DNA of 64,000 bases from Bradyrhizobium aeschynomenes (GTDB taxonomy: Bacteria > Pseudomonadota > Alphaproteobacteria > Rhizobiales > Xanthobacteraceae), in contig NZ_JABFDM010000002.1 in NCBI RefSeq assembly GCF_013178945.1, positions 806,001-870,000 of the forward strand. The letters run 5' to 3'. Shown here in pieces: positions 6,975 to 16,549 of this stretch. Position 1 is the first letter of the stretch. Each line of letters opens with the position of its first letter. The notes under the pieces are model-generated. The model did no database searches and was not told the origin of the DNA. It saw only the letters and a list, made by a program, of their open reading frames with translations. The position numbers and the translations under genes are program-made.

Positions 6975-9166
6975 GAGGAGGCCTCCCCGGCAACCTTGCG
7001 GGCGCGCAACGCGTTCAGCATGACGATGATCGACGAACCGGACATCGCCGCGGCGGCGATCAGGGGGGTGACGACGCCGCTGATCGCCAGGGGCACCGCG
7101 AGGACATTGTAGAGCACCGCGAGCCACAGATTCTGCCGCATCAGATGCAACGCCTTGCGCGCGTAGTCGACCGCGGCCAGTACCGGCGCCAGGGGACGGC
7201 CGAGGAAGACGAGATCGGCGGTGGCCTGGCTGAGATGCGCGGCCGAGATCGGCGACATCGAGACGTGCGCGGCGGCGAGCGACGGCGCATCGTTCATGCC
7301 GTCGCCGACCATCATCACCTTGACGCCTGCGCGCTTCAGCTCCTCGATGCGGGCGATCTTGTCGGCCGGCGTGACGCCGGCACGCCACTCGCCGATCCCG
7401 AGCGCCTTCGCCGCGGCGGCGACGGCGGCCTCGCGATCGCCGGAGAGGATCTCGACCTTGATGCCGCGGCGCTGCAGGCCGGCAACGATCTTCGCCGCGT
7501 CGGGACGCAGGCCCTGGCGCACGGAGAACAGGTATGTCTCGGTGCCGCGGCGGAAGGCGACGACGGAGGCTTCGGGATCGGCGCCGCCGCTCTGCGCGGC
7601 CAGCGCCTCGGCTGCGCAAAATGACGGACGGCCGAGCCTGATCTCAACGCCGTCCACGACAGCGCGGACGCCCTGCCCCGGCTCTTCGACTGCGCCCATC
7701 AGGGGCGACCTCGACTTCGCCGCTTGAGCGACGGCGGCCGCGACCGGATGATGGCTCGACAGCGCAAGCTGGCCGGCCACAGAGAAGACGTCGGCCGGAA
7801 TGTCGGCGGCGTTGACGACCTCGAGCTCCGGCAGGGTCAAGGTGCCGGTCTTGTCGAAGATGACGTGCTCGGCCTCGGCGAGGCGCTCGATCGCATCGCC
7901 CGCATTGAGCAGCACGCCGGACTTGAACATTGCGCCCGACGCGACGGTCTGAACCGTGGGGATCGCAAGGCCGAGCGCGCATGGACAGGTAATGATCAGC
8001 ACTGCGATGCCGGTGACGATCGCATCGTGCCAGCTCGCGCCCGCGAGCACCCAGCCGAGCACGGTGAGCGCAGCGGTCGCATGCACCACCGGCGCATAGA
8101 GCCGCGAGGCGCGGTCGGCGAGGCGCATGTAGCGCGAGCGGGCCTGCAGCGCGGTGTCGAGCAGGCGCGTGATCTCGGCGAGCAGGGTGCCCTCGGCTGC
8201 GGCCGACACGCGGACGCGCAAGGTGCCGGAGATGTTGAGCGAGCCGGCATAGACGGCCGTGCCCTGCTCCGCCGGCACGTACAGCGTCTCGCCGGTGATC
8301 AGGCTCTGGTCGATCTCGGAGCGGCCCTCGACCACGACGCCGTCGACGGCGCAGCGCTCGCCGGGACGCAGCAGCACCAGGTCGCCGGCACGGACGGCGG
8401 CGACCGGCACCTCGGAGATTTCATCCGCGCCGATGAACTTGGTCGCAGTCTCGGCCTTCAGCGCGGCGAGATTGCCGGCGACGGCGCGCGTCCGCCGCCG
8501 CATGTTCTGGTCGAGATAGCGGCCGACCAGCAGGAAGGTCAGCAGCATGATCGCGGCATCGAAATAAGCGTGCTCGGCGTGATGAAAGGTCTCGACGATG
8601 GACATTCCCAGCGCCAGGATCACCCCGATGCAAATCGGCACGTCCATGTTGACGTTGCCGGTCTTCAAGGCGCGCCAGGCCGAGCGGAAGAACGGCTGGC
8701 CGGCATAGGCGGCCGCCGGCAGGGCGATGAGCGCCGACAGCCAGTGGAAGAAGTCGCGCTGCTCCGGCAGCATGTCGCTGACGTTGCCGGACCACACCGG
8801 GATCGACAGCATCATCACGTTCATGGTCGCAAAGGCCGCGACACCGAGGCAACGCAGCAGGAAGCGCGACTCCTCGGCCTCGGTTGCTTCCGCGCTCGCC
8901 TTCTCGAACGGATAGGCCTTGTAGCCGAGTTCGGCGAGGCGATCGATGAACTTGGCCGGATCGAGCGTGCCCTGCTTCCATTCCAGCGCCACGCGCCTGT
9001 CAGTGAGATTGACCCGCGCCAAGGTCACGTCGGGCAGCGCCGACAGGCCGCGCTCGATCTTGGCCATGCAGCCGGCGCAGCTGACGCCCTCGACCGCGAG
9101 GTCGATGTGCTTCAAACCGGCACCGAGATCCTTGACGTAATGGGAGAAGTCACGCGTCGCATGCAT
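6965..9166 (-). CDS. fixI: Copper-translocating P-type ATPase for cbb3 oxidase assembly
   Basis: This 733-residue P1B-type ATPase is FixI/CcoI, which supplies copper for the binuclear centre of the cbb3 oxidase. An N-terminal heavy-metal-associated domain has the CxxC motif at Cys30-Cys33; the translocation motif CPC is at 394-396; the phosphorylation motif DKTGT has Asp438; GDGMND lies near the C-terminus. About eight membrane helices are expected. The ATG at 9166 gives a normal-length protein; the longer frame upstream overlaps fixH and is a shadow. It lies between fixH and fixS in the fixGHIS operon. Confidence 0.95.
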   Translation of the reverse strand: MHATRDFSHYVKDLGAGLKHIDLAVEGVSCAGCMAKIERGLSALPDVTLARVNLTDRRVALEWKQGTLDPAKFIDRLAELGYKAYPFEKASAEATEAEESRFLLRCLGVAAFATMNVMMLSIPVWSGNVSDMLPEQRDFFHWLSALIALPAAAYAGQPFFRSAWRALKTGNVNMDVPICIGVILALGMSIVETFHHAEHAYFDAAIMLLTFLLVGRYLDQNMRRRTRAVAGNLAALKAETATKFIGADEISEVPVAAVRAGDLVLLRPGERCAVDGVVVEGRSEIDQSLITGETLYVPAEQGTAVYAGSLNISGTLRVRVSAAAEGTLLAEITRLLDTALQARSRYMRLADRASRLYAPVVHATAALTVLGWVLAGASWHDAIVTGIAVLIITCPCALGLAIPTVQTVASGAMFKSGVLLNAGDAIERLAEAEHVIFDKTGTLTLPELEVVNAADIPADVFSVAGQLALSSHHPVAAAVAQAAKSRSPLMGAVEEPGQGVRAVVDGVEIRLGRPSFCAAEALAAQSGGADPEASVVAFRRGTETYLFSVRQGLRPDAAKIVAGLQRRGIKVEILSGDREAAVAAAAKALGIGEWRAGVTPADKIARIEELKRAGVKVMMVGDGMNDAPSLAAAHVSMSPISAAHLSQATADLVFLGRPLAPVLAAVDYARKALHLMRQNLWLAVLYNVLAVPLAISGVVTPLIAAAAMSGSSIIVMLNALRARKVAGEASSWK

Positions 9167-9180
9167 GATCGGAAGCCCCT

Positions 9181-9681
9181 TCAGTTCAGCAGCACGCGGT
9201 TCTTCGACATGAACAGGCGGCGGCCGCTGGAATCGCCTTCCAGCACCAGATCCCACTGGCCGGGCGCGATCGCCTCCGCCGTGCCGCGATAGATGCCGAT
9301 GCCGACCTCGGCGAGCGCGACCTCCTGATCGGCGCGCTTGTCGGCGGGCCGCTCCAGCCGGCCCTGGAAGGTCAGGCCCGACACGGGATTGCCGCTCGCG
9401 TCGCGCGCATTGACCTGCACGACCGCCGCGCCGCCGGCGCCGCGCTCGATATGTGCTTCGACCTGCCAACGCCGGGCATCCTGGGCGCGCGCCGCCGCGA
9501 TCTCCTTTTCGTAGCCGAGGCTGGCGCTGTAGGCGCTGTCGACCTCGGTGCCCGGCAAGGTCGAGATCGCCAGCTTCATCATGACGACGTTGACGCCGAT
9601 CACGATGCCGAAGAAGGCGACCAGCATTGCGAGCACCATGCGTCCGGTCAGCGGTGTGGATCTGTCGGAACGGCTGGCCAT
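9181..9681 (-). CDS. fixH: FixH family protein, cbb3 oxidase assembly
   Basis: This 166-residue protein has a single N-terminal membrane helix (about residues 15-37, including MVLAMLVAFFGIVIGVN) and a periplasmic beta-rich domain. FixH/CcoH stabilises assembly of the cbb3 oxidase and may act in copper delivery with FixI. It lies 21 bp after fixG and 14 bp before fixI, as in known fixGHIS operons. Family membership rests on the helix pattern, length, position and the conserved GIYRGTAEA-type segment. Confidence 0.92.
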   Translation of the reverse strand: MASRSDRSTPLTGRMVLAMLVAFFGIVIGVNVVMMKLAISTLPGTEVDSAYSASLGYEKEIAAARAQDARRWQVEAHIERGAGGAAVVQVNARDASGNPVSGLTFQGRLERPADKRADQEVALAEVGIGIYRGTAEAIAPGQWDLVLEGDSSGRRLFMSKNRVLLN

Positions 9682-9702
9682 GGACGGGCTCCTCGGACTG
9701 TC

Positions 9703-11184
9703 TTAAGGGCTGACGAAATTGTCGGTGGCGGAGGCGACGACGCCGAGGCCGATATCGGTGATGTGGAACTTCACCGGGATCGACTTCTCCGGATTGCTCT
9801 CCTCCGGCGCGGTCACCAGGAGCCGCAGCTCCTCGGTCTGGTCGCGGCCGATCACGATCATCGGGCGATCGGGCGTGACGGAGTCGGCGCCGACGACGTG
9901 GACGGTCGAATTCACCGGGCCTTCGATGTCGATGGCGATGACGCGGTCGAAGCCGTGCTTGTTGAGGACGCGCACCGTATAGGCGTTGCGGATCGAACCA
10001 TCGGACAGCTTGATCGCGATCGGGTTGCGATCGTGCAGCACGTTGACGTCGAGCAGCGAACGGGTCGCGAGCTTGTAGACCATGGCACCGCCGACCACCG
10101 CGATGATCGCGGCGTAAGCGACCGTGCGCGCGCGCACGAGCTTGTAGATCGGCGCCTTGCCTTCCTGCCGGCGGTGGATGTTGATGTCGTTGTCATAGCC
10201 GATCAGCCGCGTCGGCCGCCCGATCTTGGTCATGACCGTGTCGCAGGCGTCGATGCAGAGGCCGCACTGGATGCAGTCCATCTGCGCGCCGTCGCGGATG
10301 TCGATGCCGGTCGGGCACACCGCGACGCATTGCTTGCAGTCGATGCAATCGCCGGCCTGCTGGCCCAGCGCGCGCAGCTCGGCGGCCTTCTTGACCGACA
10401 TGCGGCTCTCGCCACGGTCATAGCGATAGGTGACGTTGAGCGCCCATTCGTCGGTCAGCGCCGCCTGGATGCGCGGCCACGGGCACATGTAGACGCAGAC
10501 CTGCTCGCGCATGAAGCCGGCGAGCGTGTAGGTCGTGGCAGTGAGGATCGCGATCCAGACATAGGCCAGCATCGGCCCCTGGAAGGTGACGAGCTCCCTC
10601 ACCAGGGTCGGCGCATCGCTGAAATACAGCACCCATGCGCCACCGGTCCACCACGCGATCATCAGCCAGATCGAATGCTTGAGCACGAGCTCGGAGATTC
10701 GCTCCAGCCTCATCGGGTCGCTGGAGGCATCCTTCTTCATGCGCTCGCGGCGGTCGCCCTCGATCAGGCGCTCCACCGCGTAGAACAGGTCGGTCCACAC
10801 CGTCTGCGGGCAGAGGTAACCGCACCAGATGCGGCCGCCGATCGCATTCATCAGGAACAGGCCGATGGCGGCGATGATCAGCAGGCCGGTAAAGTAGTAG
10901 ACCTCCTGCGGCCACAGCTCGATGAAGAAGAAGTAAAATCGATGGTTCGGAAAGTCGATCAGCACCGCCTGGTCGGGCGCGCCAAGGCCGCGATTCCAGC
11001 GAACGAACGGCAGGAAGTAATAGACGCCGAGGCAGAAGCCCATCAGGCCCCATTTGATCCGGCGGAAGGTGCCCGAGACGCTCTGCGGATAGACCTTCTT
11101 GTGCGCGGCATACAGCGGACCGTAATCGTCCACCGGCTGCACCTCGTCACGCTTCAGGTCGTCGGGTTTTACCGTCTGGTTCAT
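9703..11184 (-). CDS. fixG: Membrane iron-sulfur protein FixG/CcoG
   Basis: This 493-residue protein combines membrane helices with two [4Fe-4S] ferredoxin motifs: Cys280, 283, 286, 290 and Cys304, 307, 310, 314. CxxxC pairs in the membrane part (GYLCP near 125 and YMCPWP near 234) are typical of CcoG, whose family acts as a cupric reductase feeding copper to cbb3 oxidase. A C-terminal Ig-like periplasmic domain follows the last helix. It heads fixGHIS; a FixK-type box lies 57 nt before its start, so it has its own oxygen-responsive promoter in addition to any read-through from fixNOQP. Confidence 0.95.
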   Translation of the reverse strand: MNQTVKPDDLKRDEVQPVDDYGPLYAAHKKVYPQSVSGTFRRIKWGLMGFCLGVYYFLPFVRWNRGLGAPDQAVLIDFPNHRFYFFFIELWPQEVYYFTGLLIIAAIGLFLMNAIGGRIWCGYLCPQTVWTDLFYAVERLIEGDRRERMKKDASSDPMRLERISELVLKHSIWLMIAWWTGGAWVLYFSDAPTLVRELVTFQGPMLAYVWIAILTATTYTLAGFMREQVCVYMCPWPRIQAALTDEWALNVTYRYDRGESRMSVKKAAELRALGQQAGDCIDCKQCVAVCPTGIDIRDGAQMDCIQCGLCIDACDTVMTKIGRPTRLIGYDNDINIHRRQEGKAPIYKLVRARTVAYAAIIAVVGGAMVYKLATRSLLDVNVLHDRNPIAIKLSDGSIRNAYTVRVLNKHGFDRVIAIDIEGPVNSTVHVVGADSVTPDRPMIVIGRDQTEELRLLVTAPEESNPEKSIPVKFHITDIGLGVVASATDNFVSP

Positions 11185-11241
11185 CGCTGGGGGGGCTTCT
11201 CGCAGTTGCGGCCGAAGGTATGCCCACCTCCGGCCGCTCAG

Positions 11242-11255
11242 TTGATCCAGCTCAA
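11242..11255 (-). promoter_or_regulatory. FixK box of the fixGHIS promoter
   Basis: On the minus strand it reads TTGAGCTGGATCAA, a perfect match to the bradyrhizobial FixK2 consensus TTG(A/C)-N6-(T/G)CAA. It ends 57 nt upstream of the fixG start codon, the same spacing as the fixN box. Confidence 0.8.
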
Positions 11256-11283
11256 TTGAAGGGAAAGTTCCGTTGGATTTCCG

Positions 11284-12156
11284 TTACTTTCCGCCGCCCA
11301 GCGAGTGGACATAGACCGCCATCGCCTTGATCGTGGTCGGGTCGAGACGGCCCTCCCAGGCCGGCATGACACCGGCGCGGCCATTGGTGATGGTCTCGAT
11401 CAGGGTCGCCTCGTCCGAGCCGTAGAGCCAGATCTTGTCCGTGAGGTTCGGCGCGCCGAGCTCCGGATTGCCCTTGGCGTTGTCGCCATGGCATGCCGCA
11501 CAATTCTCGGCGAAGATCTTGGCGCCGGCCTTGGCGTCATAGCCCGGCCGGGTCGAAAGCCCCGCCAGCTCGCGGACGTAGTTGGCGACCGTCACGATCT
11601 CGGCCGGCTTCAGGACACCGTCCTTGCCGAAGGCGAGCATCTGGCCCTCGCGGGTCTTCGGATGGCCCGAGCGGATGCCGTACAGCAGGGTCTGCTGGAT
11701 CTGCTCCAGCGAGCCGCCCCACAGCCAGTCGTCGTCGTTCAGGTTCGGGAAGCCCTTGGCGCCCGCCGCACCCGTGCCGTGGCACGCGGCGCAGTTGTCA
11801 CCGAACACCGTCTTGCCCTTGGCGCGGGCCAGACCCAGCATCGCCGGATCCTTCTCGATGTCGGCGAGCGAGGCGGTGGCGAGAGCCGCCATCTTGGCGC
11901 CGCGGATCTTCTCGAGGTTGGCGAGCTCGACCGCCACGTCCGCGCGGGACGAGTAGCCGAACAGGCCAGCCGTGTTGCTGGAGATGGTCGGCCAGGCCGG
12001 ATACACGATCCAGTAGCCGATCGCCCAGACGATGGTGATGTAGAAGGTGATCACCCACCACCGCGGCAGCGGGGTGTTGAGCTCCTTGATGCCGTCCCAG
12101 GCATGGCCCGTCGTGGCGGTGCCGGAGACGCTGTCGACTTCGGTATGGTCAGCCAT
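11284..12156 (-). CDS. fixP: cbb3-type cytochrome c oxidase subunit III, diheme cytochrome c
   Basis: This 290-residue protein is FixP/CcoP. One membrane helix (about residues 32-54) anchors two periplasmic cytochrome c domains, each with CAACH: heme sites at 122-126 and 219-223. It passes electrons from the bc1 complex or soluble cytochromes to FixO and FixN. It is the last gene of fixNOQP, starting 6 bp after fixQ ends. The gap to fixG holds a separate FixK box. Confidence 0.96.
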   Translation of the reverse strand: MADHTEVDSVSGTATTGHAWDGIKELNTPLPRWWVITFYITIVWAIGYWIVYPAWPTISSNTAGLFGYSSRADVAVELANLEKIRGAKMAALATASLADIEKDPAMLGLARAKGKTVFGDNCAACHGTGAAGAKGFPNLNDDDWLWGGSLEQIQQTLLYGIRSGHPKTREGQMLAFGKDGVLKPAEIVTVANYVRELAGLSTRPGYDAKAGAKIFAENCAACHGDNAKGNPELGAPNLTDKIWLYGSDEATLIETITNGRAGVMPAWEGRLDPTTIKAMAVYVHSLGGGK

Positions 12157-12162
12157 GTTGAA

Positions 12163-12327
12163 TTACTCCTCGCGCAACGGCATGCTCGCCGCCTCGTCGA
12201 AAGCGGCCTTGTTGCGAGGCCAGAGGGCGTAGGTGACGATCGCGATGAAGATCGCGACGAAGATCGGGGTCCACAGCGTCGTCACGAGTGACGACGCGAT
12301 GTTTTCGACTGCAATGATGGGCTTCAT
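12163..12327 (-). CDS. fixQ: cbb3-type cytochrome c oxidase subunit FixQ/CcoQ
   Basis: This 54-residue protein is read from the ATG ending at 12327 to the TAA at 12163-12165. It has one transmembrane segment (about residues 15-36) ending in TYALWPRNK, the typical CcoQ ending, followed by a short acidic tail. CcoQ is a small non-catalytic subunit that stabilises the complex. It sits between fixO and fixP as expected, with gaps of 18 and 6 bp. Confidence 0.93.
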   Translation of the reverse strand: MKPIIAVENIASSLVTTLWTPIFVAIFIAIVTYALWPRNKAAFDEAASMPLREE

Positions 12328-12345
12328 GATGCTCGCCTCTCGATC

Positions 12346-13080
12346 TCAGCGCAGATTGGCTTTTTCGTTGTAGATCTTGAAGTCCACCAGCGTGCCGAGC
12401 ATCTGCAGATACGCGACCAGCGCATCCATTTCAGTCGGCGCACCCGCCTTGCCGTCGAAGTTGCGCACCACCGCCTTCGGATAGCGCTTGGTGAGCGCCT
12501 CGGCGCCGGCACCGTCCGGATCGACCTGGGCCTTGAGATCGGCGGCGGCGTTGGCGATCTGATCGTCGGTGTAGGGCACACCGACCGCGCGCAGCGTCTT
12601 CAGATGGTCCGCGACGTTGTTTGCGTCGAGCTCGTTCTCCTTCAGGAAAGGATAGCCGGGCATGATCGACTGCGGCACGATGGCGCGCGGGTTGGCCAGA
12701 TGGGTGACGTGCCAATCGTCGGAATACTTGTTGCCGACGCGGGCGAGGTCGGGTCCCGTGCGCTTCGAGCCCCACTGGAACGGATGGTCGTACATGCTCT
12801 CCGCGGCGAGCGAGAAGTGGCCGTAGCGCTCCACTTCGTCACGCAGCGGACGCACCATCTGCGAGTGGCAGAGATAGCAGCCCTCGCGGACATAGATGTT
12901 GCGGCCGGCCAGCTCGAGCGGCGTGTAAGGACGCACGCCGTCGACCGCCTCGATCGTGCTCTTCAGGTAGAAGAGCGGAGTGATCTCGACGAGGCCGCCG
13001 ATCGCGATCACCAGCAGGATGCCGATGACCAGGATGATCGAGTTCTTCTCGAAGACTTGGTGTCGTTGCCAGAATGACAT
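12346..13080 (-). CDS. fixO: cbb3-type cytochrome c oxidase subunit II, monoheme cytochrome c
   Basis: This 244-residue FixO/CcoO has an N-terminal membrane anchor (about residues 14-32) and a periplasmic cytochrome c domain with CYLCH at 68-72; MPGYPFL further on likely supplies the Met axial ligand. It transfers electrons from FixP to the catalytic subunit FixN. The ATG at 13080 gives the [14 protein letters not shown] start of the family; the frame extends five codons further without support. It starts 11 bp after the fixN stop. Confidence 0.96.
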   Translation of the reverse strand: MSFWQRHQVFEKNSIILVIGILLVIAIGGLVEITPLFYLKSTIEAVDGVRPYTPLELAGRNIYVREGCYLCHSQMVRPLRDEVERYGHFSLAAESMYDHPFQWGSKRTGPDLARVGNKYSDDWHVTHLANPRAIVPQSIMPGYPFLKENELDANNVADHLKTLRAVGVPYTDDQIANAAADLKAQVDPDGAGAEALTKRYPKAVVRNFDGKAGAPTEMDALVAYLQMLGTLVDFKIYNEKANLR

Positions 13081-13091
13081 GGTTGGATACC

Positions 13092-14738
13092 TCACTCCGC
13101 CGGCTGAAGAGCGACGGGCGACTGAACTTCTTCCTCACCGACACGGACCGTCATCCAGAGATTGTAGGCCATGATGAGTGAGCCGATCAGGAACAGCGCG
13201 CCACCGGCGGCACGGATGATGTAGAAGGGATGCATCGCCTCGACGGTCTCGATGAACGAGTATTCGAGGAAGCCGAGCGCCGTGTAGGACCGCCACATCA
13301 GACCCTGCAGGATGCCCGAGACCCACATCGCGGAGATGTAGAGCACGATGCCGAGCGTGGCCGTCCAGAAGTGCCAGTTCACGAGCTTGAGGCTGTAGAG
13401 ACCCTTGCGGTTCCAGATCCAAGGCACCAGGCAGTACAGCGCGCCGAAGGACACGAAGCCGACCCAGCCGAGCGCACCGGAGTGCACGTGACCGATGGTC
13501 CAGTCGGTGTAGTGGCTGAGCGAGTTGACCACCTTGATCGACATCATCGGACCTTCGAAGGTCGACATGCCGTAGAAGGCGACCGACACGACCAGCATGC
13601 GCAGCACCGGGTCGGTCCGCAGCTTGTCCCACGCACCTGACAGGGTCATCAGGCCGTTGATCATGCCGCCCCAGGACGGCATCCACAGCATGATCGAGAA
13701 GGTCATGCCGAGAGTCTGCGTCCAGTCCGGCAGCGCCGTATAGTGCAGATGGTGCGGGCCGGCCCAGATGTAGAGGAAGATCAGCGCCCAGAAGTGGATG
13801 ATCGACAGCCGATACGAGTAGATCGGACGCTCAGCCCGCTTCGGGATGAAGTAGTACATGATGGCCAGGAAGCCGGCGGTCAGGAAGAAGCCGACCGCGT
13901 TGTGGCCGTACCACCACTGGAACATCGCATCCTGCACGCCACCCCAGGCGATGTAGGACTTGGAGCCGAACAGCGAAACCGGCAGCGCCGGGTTGTTGCC
14001 GAGATGCAAGACGGCGATCGTAACGATGAAGGCCAGGTAGAACCAGTTCGCCACGAAGATGTGCGGCTCCTTGCGCTTGATGATCGTCACCAGGAAGACC
14101 AGCAGGTAGACCACCCAAACGATCGTCAGCCAAAGATCCGAGTACCATTCGGGCTCGGCGTATTCCTTGCCCTCGGTGACACCGAGCAGATAGCCCGTGC
14201 CCGCGATCAGGATGAAGAAGTTGTAGCCGATCACCACGAACCAGGGCGCGAGATCACCGGCGAGACGCACGCGGCAGGTCCGCTGCACGACGTAGAACGA
14301 GGTCGCCAGCAGCACGTTGCCGCCGAAGGCGAAGATCACCGCCGAGGTATGCAGCGGTCGCAGGCGGCCGAAGCTGGTCCATGGCAGGTCGAAGTTCAGC
14401 GCGGGCCAGGCCAGTTGCGAGGCGATGATGAGGCCGACCGTGAAGCCGGCGATGCCCCAGAACATCGCCATGAACGAGGCGAACTTGATCGGACCGAGAT
14501 TGTAGTTCGGCCGACCATTGATCTCCTGCGGAGGCAGCTCGCGGCGCTCGAAGTAGCGATTGAGGATGAAGAAGACGGACGCCGCGCTGGCGGCAGCCGC
14601 GAGCGAGGCGTGGAACGCGAAGGCCGTATCCAGTGCCTTCGCCGCAGCGAAGACGCACAAGAAGGCGGTGACGGCGAACGTAAGCGATAAGCCACTTTCG
14701 CCGATGGTCATGGATTTTGTGGATGAGGACGCGCTCAT
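13092..14738 (-). CDS. fixN: cbb3-type cytochrome c oxidase catalytic subunit I
   Basis: This 548-residue protein with about 12 or more helices is FixN/CcoN, the heme-copper catalytic subunit that reduces O2 at high affinity and supports respiration in nodules and under micro-oxic conditions. Conserved His-containing segments include [29 protein letters not shown] (copper/heme region), [13 protein letters not shown] and [15 protein letters not shown]. The ATG at 14738 is preferred; an upstream in-frame codon at 14786 would overlap the promoter. A FixK box lies 56 nt upstream. It is the first gene of fixNOQP. Confidence 0.97.
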   Translation of the reverse strand: MSASSSTKSMTIGESGLSLTFAVTAFLCVFAAAKALDTAFAFHASLAAAASAASVFFILNRYFERRELPPQEINGRPNYNLGPIKFASFMAMFWGIAGFTVGLIIASQLAWPALNFDLPWTSFGRLRPLHTSAVIFAFGGNVLLATSFYVVQRTCRVRLAGDLAPWFVVIGYNFFILIAGTGYLLGVTEGKEYAEPEWYSDLWLTIVWVVYLLVFLVTIIKRKEPHIFVANWFYLAFIVTIAVLHLGNNPALPVSLFGSKSYIAWGGVQDAMFQWWYGHNAVGFFLTAGFLAIMYYFIPKRAERPIYSYRLSIIHFWALIFLYIWAGPHHLHYTALPDWTQTLGMTFSIMLWMPSWGGMINGLMTLSGAWDKLRTDPVLRMLVVSVAFYGMSTFEGPMMSIKVVNSLSHYTDWTIGHVHSGALGWVGFVSFGALYCLVPWIWNRKGLYSLKLVNWHFWTATLGIVLYISAMWVSGILQGLMWRSYTALGFLEYSFIETVEAMHPFYIIRAAGGALFLIGSLIMAYNLWMTVRVGEEEVQSPVALQPAE

Positions 14739-14794
14739 GCGGAATCTCGCTGAAAGAACACGAGCCCAGCAACCACAATCGCTCACACGTGGAA

Positions 14795-14808
14795 TTGATC
14801 GAAATCAA
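14795..14808 (-). promoter_or_regulatory. FixK box (anaerobox) of the fixNOQP promoter
   Basis: The minus strand reads TTGATTTCGATCAA, a perfect symmetric FNR/FixK site (TTGAT-N4-ATCAA). It ends 56 nt upstream of the fixN start codon. Confidence 0.88.
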
Positions 14809-14960
14809 CCTTGCGACCCGTTCGCCGCTAAAGAGCCGGGTGTTGCACGACGAAGCGCGGGCGCCATGCAAGCAAAGCAGATCGTCCCGCACGCAGAGGA
14901 TGCGTACGGGACGATGTGATCTTAGACTTCCGTATCAGTTCCGGATCGAGGCGCCCGCCG

Positions 14961-15386
14961 TCAGTCCTTCGCCGCGGCCGCGAGCGCCCTCACGATGTCC
15001 TCGCGGGCGATGATGCCGACCAGACGGTTGTCGCCGTCGGTCACGGGAAGGCTGCGGATGCGGTGCTCGACCATCAGCTGCAGCACGCGCGTCAGCTTGG
15101 TGTCCGGCCTGACGTAGATGAACTCGGACGTCATCACGTCGGCGACCGTCCTGTTCATCAGGTCGCTGTAGCGCGGCAACATCTGGTTGGGCGTGAACGC
15201 AAAGCATTTCAGCACGTCGAACTTGGTGACGATGCCGATCACCTCGTCGTTCTCGACGACGGGGTAGGTGTTGAAATCGTCGCGGTCGAACATGTCGCCG
15301 AGCTCGCGAATCGTCGTCTCGCGGGTCACGGTCGTGATCGTCCGCGTCATGTAGCTGCCGGCGGTGTCCTCGAGAAATTTGTACAA
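14961..15386 (-). CDS. Stand-alone CBS-domain-pair protein
   Basis: This 141-residue protein consists of two CBS domains (residues about 8-62 and 80-140) and nothing else. Such Bateman modules bind adenine nucleotides and act as energy or stress sensors on partner proteins. It lies 36 bp downstream of the uspA-like gene on the same strand, so the two are probably cotranscribed from a promoter carrying a FixK-like box, between fixNOQP and fixLJ. A second CBS-pair protein is encoded at 38539-38982. Confidence 0.88.
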   Translation of the reverse strand: MYKFLEDTAGSYMTRTITTVTRETTIRELGDMFDRDDFNTYPVVENDEVIGIVTKFDVLKCFAFTPNQMLPRYSDLMNRTVADVMTSEFIYVRPDTKLTRVLQLMVEHRIRSLPVTDGDNRLVGIIAREDIVRALAAAAKD

Positions 15387-15422
15387 GGCGGCAATCCTGT
15401 TCTCGGATGGAGCGGTTGAAAT

Positions 15423-16256
15423 TCAGTGCGACAGCAGCACGCAGCGCTCGGTGCGCGTGACGAGATGCTCGGTGACGCCGCCGAGCACGAGCTCGCGGAA
15501 TCGGGAATGGCCATAGGCGCCGGCGACGACCAGCCCGGCGGTGAGATCGGCGGCCACGGCGTCGAGCTTGGCGGCCACGTTGCGCCCCGTCCCCGGCTCC
15601 TCGACGCGGGCCGAGGCGGTGATCTTGTGATGGCCGAGCCAGGCGACCACGTCGTCGAGGCGCGCCTCGCAGGCATCATAGTCCGAGCTGTTCTCAAGGA
15701 TCTCGACCACGACCACGTCGCTCGCCTTGGCGAGCAGCGGCAGCGCGTCCGTGACCGCCCGGCGCGCCTCCGGCGTCTCCTTCCAGGCCACCAGCACGGT
15801 CCCGAGATCGAGCCAGCCGACATTGTCGGGCACGACGAGCAGCGGCCGTCCGGCCTCCATCACCAGATCCTTGGGGCTGGCGATCGCAAACGCATCGGAC
15901 ATGCCGGGAGGCGCGCTCCCGGTGACGAGAATATCGGCCGCGCGCGCCTGGGCCAGGACATAGCGGGCGGGAAAATCCAGCCCGCTGCGCCAGCTCAGCG
16001 ACGCGGCCCGCTCGCCGACGACCGAGCGAAACTGCTGCTCGAGCTCGGCCAGCCTGTTCTGAAGGGCGCCCTCACCCTGCTCGACCAGCTCCTGGGCCTG
16101 CTCGCCTGTGGTGAAATAGAGCGGGGGTGTGAATTCCGCGGCCGCAACGCCGATGATGCCGGCGTCGAACCGGGCCGCGAGATCGCCTGCGACCTGGAGA
16201 CGGGCCTCATTGGGCTGGTTGAGCGCAAGGCTCACCATGACAGTCGCGAAAGTCAT
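15423..16256 (-). CDS. Universal stress protein, UspA family
   Basis: This 277-residue protein is about the length of a tandem UspA protein. The C-terminal half has the nucleotide-binding ending GAYGHSRFRELVLGG, close to the G-2x-G-9x-G motif of ATP-binding Usps. The N-terminal half is more divergent. The ATG at 16256 has GGAGAG about 10 nt upstream; the frame extends further upstream without support. A FixK-like half-degenerate site lies 56 nt before the start, the same spacing as for fixN and fixG, implying micro-oxic induction. The CBS protein gene follows. Confidence 0.87.
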   Translation of the reverse strand: MTFATVMVSLALNQPNEARLQVAGDLAARFDAGIIGVAAAEFTPPLYFTTGEQAQELVEQGEGALQNRLAELEQQFRSVVGERAASLSWRSGLDFPARYVLAQARAADILVTGSAPPGMSDAFAIASPKDLVMEAGRPLLVVPDNVGWLDLGTVLVAWKETPEARRAVTDALPLLAKASDVVVVEILENSSDYDACEARLDDVVAWLGHHKITASARVEEPGTGRNVAAKLDAVAADLTAGLVVAGAYGHSRFRELVLGGVTEHLVTRTERCVLLSH

Positions 16257-16312
16257 CCGTCTCTCCAAACAATGCTTCCATGCAGCTCTTAGAGGTGAAA
16301 TCACCTACCGTG

Positions 16313-16326
16313 ATGAGATAGATCAA
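16313..16326 (-). promoter_or_regulatory. Candidate FixK box before the uspA-like gene
   Basis: The minus strand reads TTGATCTATCTCAT, matching 7 of 8 specified positions of TTG(A/C)-N6-(T/G)CAA. It ends 56 nt upstream of the start codon at 16256. The identical spacing at fixN and fixG is the main support. Confidence 0.6.
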
Positions 16327-16488
16327 TGTGCTGCAGCGGAACCCGAACGGCAAGGGAGCGATGGAACCCGCCCAACATCGGAGAAAGCCTTGAATTGTCG
16401 AACCAAAGTTAAGTCGGCCGGGGTTGCAACGGCGCAATCTGGTATAGAATACCGCAGGGCTTCCTCGTCTTCCCTGGGCTGCTCACGG

Positions 16489-16517
16489 CAACTCTGCTCC
16501 TGACAACTCTGCTCCTG
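16489..16517 (+). repeat. 15-bp tandem repeat in the fixL leader
   Basis: CAACTCTGCTCCTG occurs at 16489-16502 and again at 16504-16517, giving a 15-bp period. It lies 33-61 nt upstream of the fixL start. No function is evident; it may be a slippage duplication. Confidence 0.7.
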
Positions 16518-16549
16518 GCCATAACGGCGAATCGATCGAAAGCTTCCAA

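Noticed and set aside
7724..9292. A 522-codon plus-strand frame antisense to fixI
   Set aside because: fixI has all P-type ATPase motifs; the antisense protein is low-complexity.
9451..11259. A 602-codon plus-strand frame antisense to fixG and fixH
   Set aside because: fixG and fixH are certain by motif and operon order; the antisense frame has no recognisable domain.
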